DNA of 5,868 bases from contig CAAFRK010000186.1 of NCBI GenBank assembly GCA_900765235.1, positions 1 through 5,868 of the forward strand, written 5' to 3'. Numbering within the stretch: the first letter of the stretch is position 1; every line of letters begins with the position of its first letter. The translations under genes were made by a program, and so were the position numbers. This stretch comes from an uncultured Veillonella sp. GTDB lineage: Bacteria > Bacillota_C > Negativicutes > Veillonellales > Veillonellaceae. This document shows positions 4,991-5,868 of the stretch, piece after piece. The notes under the pieces are model-generated. The model was given only the letters and a program-made list of their open reading frames with translations. It had not been told where the DNA came from and ran no database searches.

Positions 4991-5868
4991 GTGACCTATT
5001 ATGTAAGAGCCCCAGGTACATGTGGGGAATTTCTACAAGGTTCTATTAATGGTCAGTCATTCTTAGTGACTTGTCCTATTAATCGATACTCCTACGCATT
5101 AAGTAATGTAACACATCCATTTTCACAGCACTATTGTGCATTACAGCCTAAGTCTACTAAGGCAAGACAATTAGTACAACGATTATTACAAAAAAATAAT
5201 AAAGACCAAGCTTGTCCACCTGTATATGTACGTTCTGACATCATACAGGGTAAGGGGATGGCCTCAAGTTCTGCGGATATTTCTGTGACGGCTATGGCAA
5301 CAGCATTAGCCATGAATTATGATCTATCACTAAAGGAATTAGAGCAAATTTGCTTATCTGTAGAGCCTACAGATGCTTCATTTTATCAAGGTGTAACTCA
5401 GTTTGATTATATAAAAGGCACTATTTCTCAACCACTGGGGATGTGTCCTCCATTGAAAATCCTTGTATTTGATGAGGGTGGTAGTATAGATACAGTTTCT
5501 TTTAATCAACAAATAGATTTACAAACTAAAATTTTAGAAAAAGAATCAATCATAGAAGAATCACTTGATCTATTCAAACGGGGCTTGAATACACATGATA
5601 TCAATTTAATAGGTCAAGCAGCTACATTAAGTGCCTTTGGTAATCAACGTATATTATATAAACCTAATTTATATGATTTTCACGATATAGGTAACTACTA
5701 TAATAGTGTTGGTACAATCATAGCTCATAGTGGGACCATTATGGGCCTTTTATTTCCAGTAGATTATGGTCGAATCGATGATTGTAAACAAGAGATTATG
5801 CGTAAATTACCACAGTTATCCTATGTGGATACAGTAGAAACCACAAATGAAGGATTGACCTACATTAA
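4991..5868 (+). CDS. pduX: PduX-type L-threonine kinase (GHMP family), 3' end cut by window
   Basis: PduX phosphorylates free L-threonine with ATP to O-phospho-L-threonine, the precursor of the aminopropanol linker of cobamides. The frame starts at GTG 4991 and stays open for 292 codons to the window end without a stop; Salmonella PduX is about 300 residues, so little is missing. Family motifs in order are APGTCGEFLQG (7-17), the GHMP glycine/serine loop GKGMASSSADI (87-97), EPTDASFYQGVTQFD (125-139) and AHSGTIMGLLF (245-255), the third GHMP motif. GKGMASS-ADI and EPTD distinguish it from homoserine kinase and mevalonate-type kinases. It follows cobS after 59 nt on the same strand and supplies the pathway branch that feeds CbiB. 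The substrate is inferred from family and context; L-serine or another GHMP substrate is less likely. Confidence 0.92.
   Translation, partial: MTYYVRAPGTCGEFLQGSINGQSFLVTCPINRYSYALSNVTHPFSQHYCALQPKSTKARQLVQRLLQKNNKDQACPPVYVRSDIIQGKGMASSSADISVTAMATALAMNYDLSLKELEQICLSVEPTDASFYQGVTQFDYIKGTISQPLGMCPPLKILVFDEGGSIDTVSFNQQIDLQTKILEKESIIEESLDLFKRGLNTHDINLIGQAATLSAFGNQRILYKPNLYDFHDIGNYYNSVGTIIAHSGTIMGLLFPVDYGRIDDCKQEIMRKLPQLSYVDTVETTNEGLTYI

Noticed and set aside
5131..5313. A 60-codon minus-strand open frame inside pduX
   Set aside because: It overlaps the GKGMASS catalytic region of the plus-strand kinase and has no independent support.
5866..5868. TAA at the very end of the window as a possible stop of pduX
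   Set aside because: In the pduX frame the last full codon is ATT (5864-5866), leaving AA, so this TAA is out of frame and the gene continues past the window.

Overview
The window is a piece of a low-GC bacterial chromosome (clearly AT-rich, with A/T-ending codons) carrying late-stage adenosylcobamide (vitamin B12) biosynthesis genes. Low GC, strong AGGAG-type ribosome binding sites and this gene set suggest an anaerobic Firmicute. My impression of the protein sequences is Veillonella or a related Negativicute, but that is recognition from memory and no marker gene in the window proves it.

Layout. (1) 1-495, plus strand: a PduO-type ATP:cob(I)alamin adenosyltransferase missing only its first few codons. 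(2) 500-528: a 13-bp terminator hairpin that can serve both strands. (3) 543-878, minus strand: a 111-residue protein I do not recognise, with its own ribosome binding site, convergent with pduO. (4) 879-941: a 63-bp divergent intergenic region with candidate promoters in both directions and a 7-bp inverted repeat. (5) 942-4931, plus strand: cobU, cobQ, cbiB and cobS, tightly packed (8-nt overlap, 12-nt gap, 1-nt overlap) and almost certainly one operon. (6) 4932-4990: a 59-nt gap. (7) 4991-5868, plus strand: a PduX-type L-threonine kinase beginning with GTG and running off the window end.

How the genes fit together. PduO adds the upper adenosyl ligand to reduced corrinoid. CobQ amidates the corrin ring to adenosylcobyric acid. 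PduX is expected to make L-threonine phosphate, the precursor (after decarboxylation by a CobD enzyme not seen here) of aminopropanol phosphate, which CbiB attaches to adenosylcobyric acid. CobU activates the product to adenosyl-GDP-cobinamide. CobS joins that to the activated lower base. The lower-base activation enzyme (CobT or ArsAB), the CobD decarboxylase, the terminal phosphatase and the ring-building cbi genes are not in the window.

No mobile element, CRISPR array, tRNA or rRNA was seen, and no cobalamin riboswitch is recognisable in the short leader of cobU. The region is mostly ordinary metabolism. The least explained items are the minus-strand protein embedded in the locus and its shared control region with cobU. 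I see no convincing novel system.
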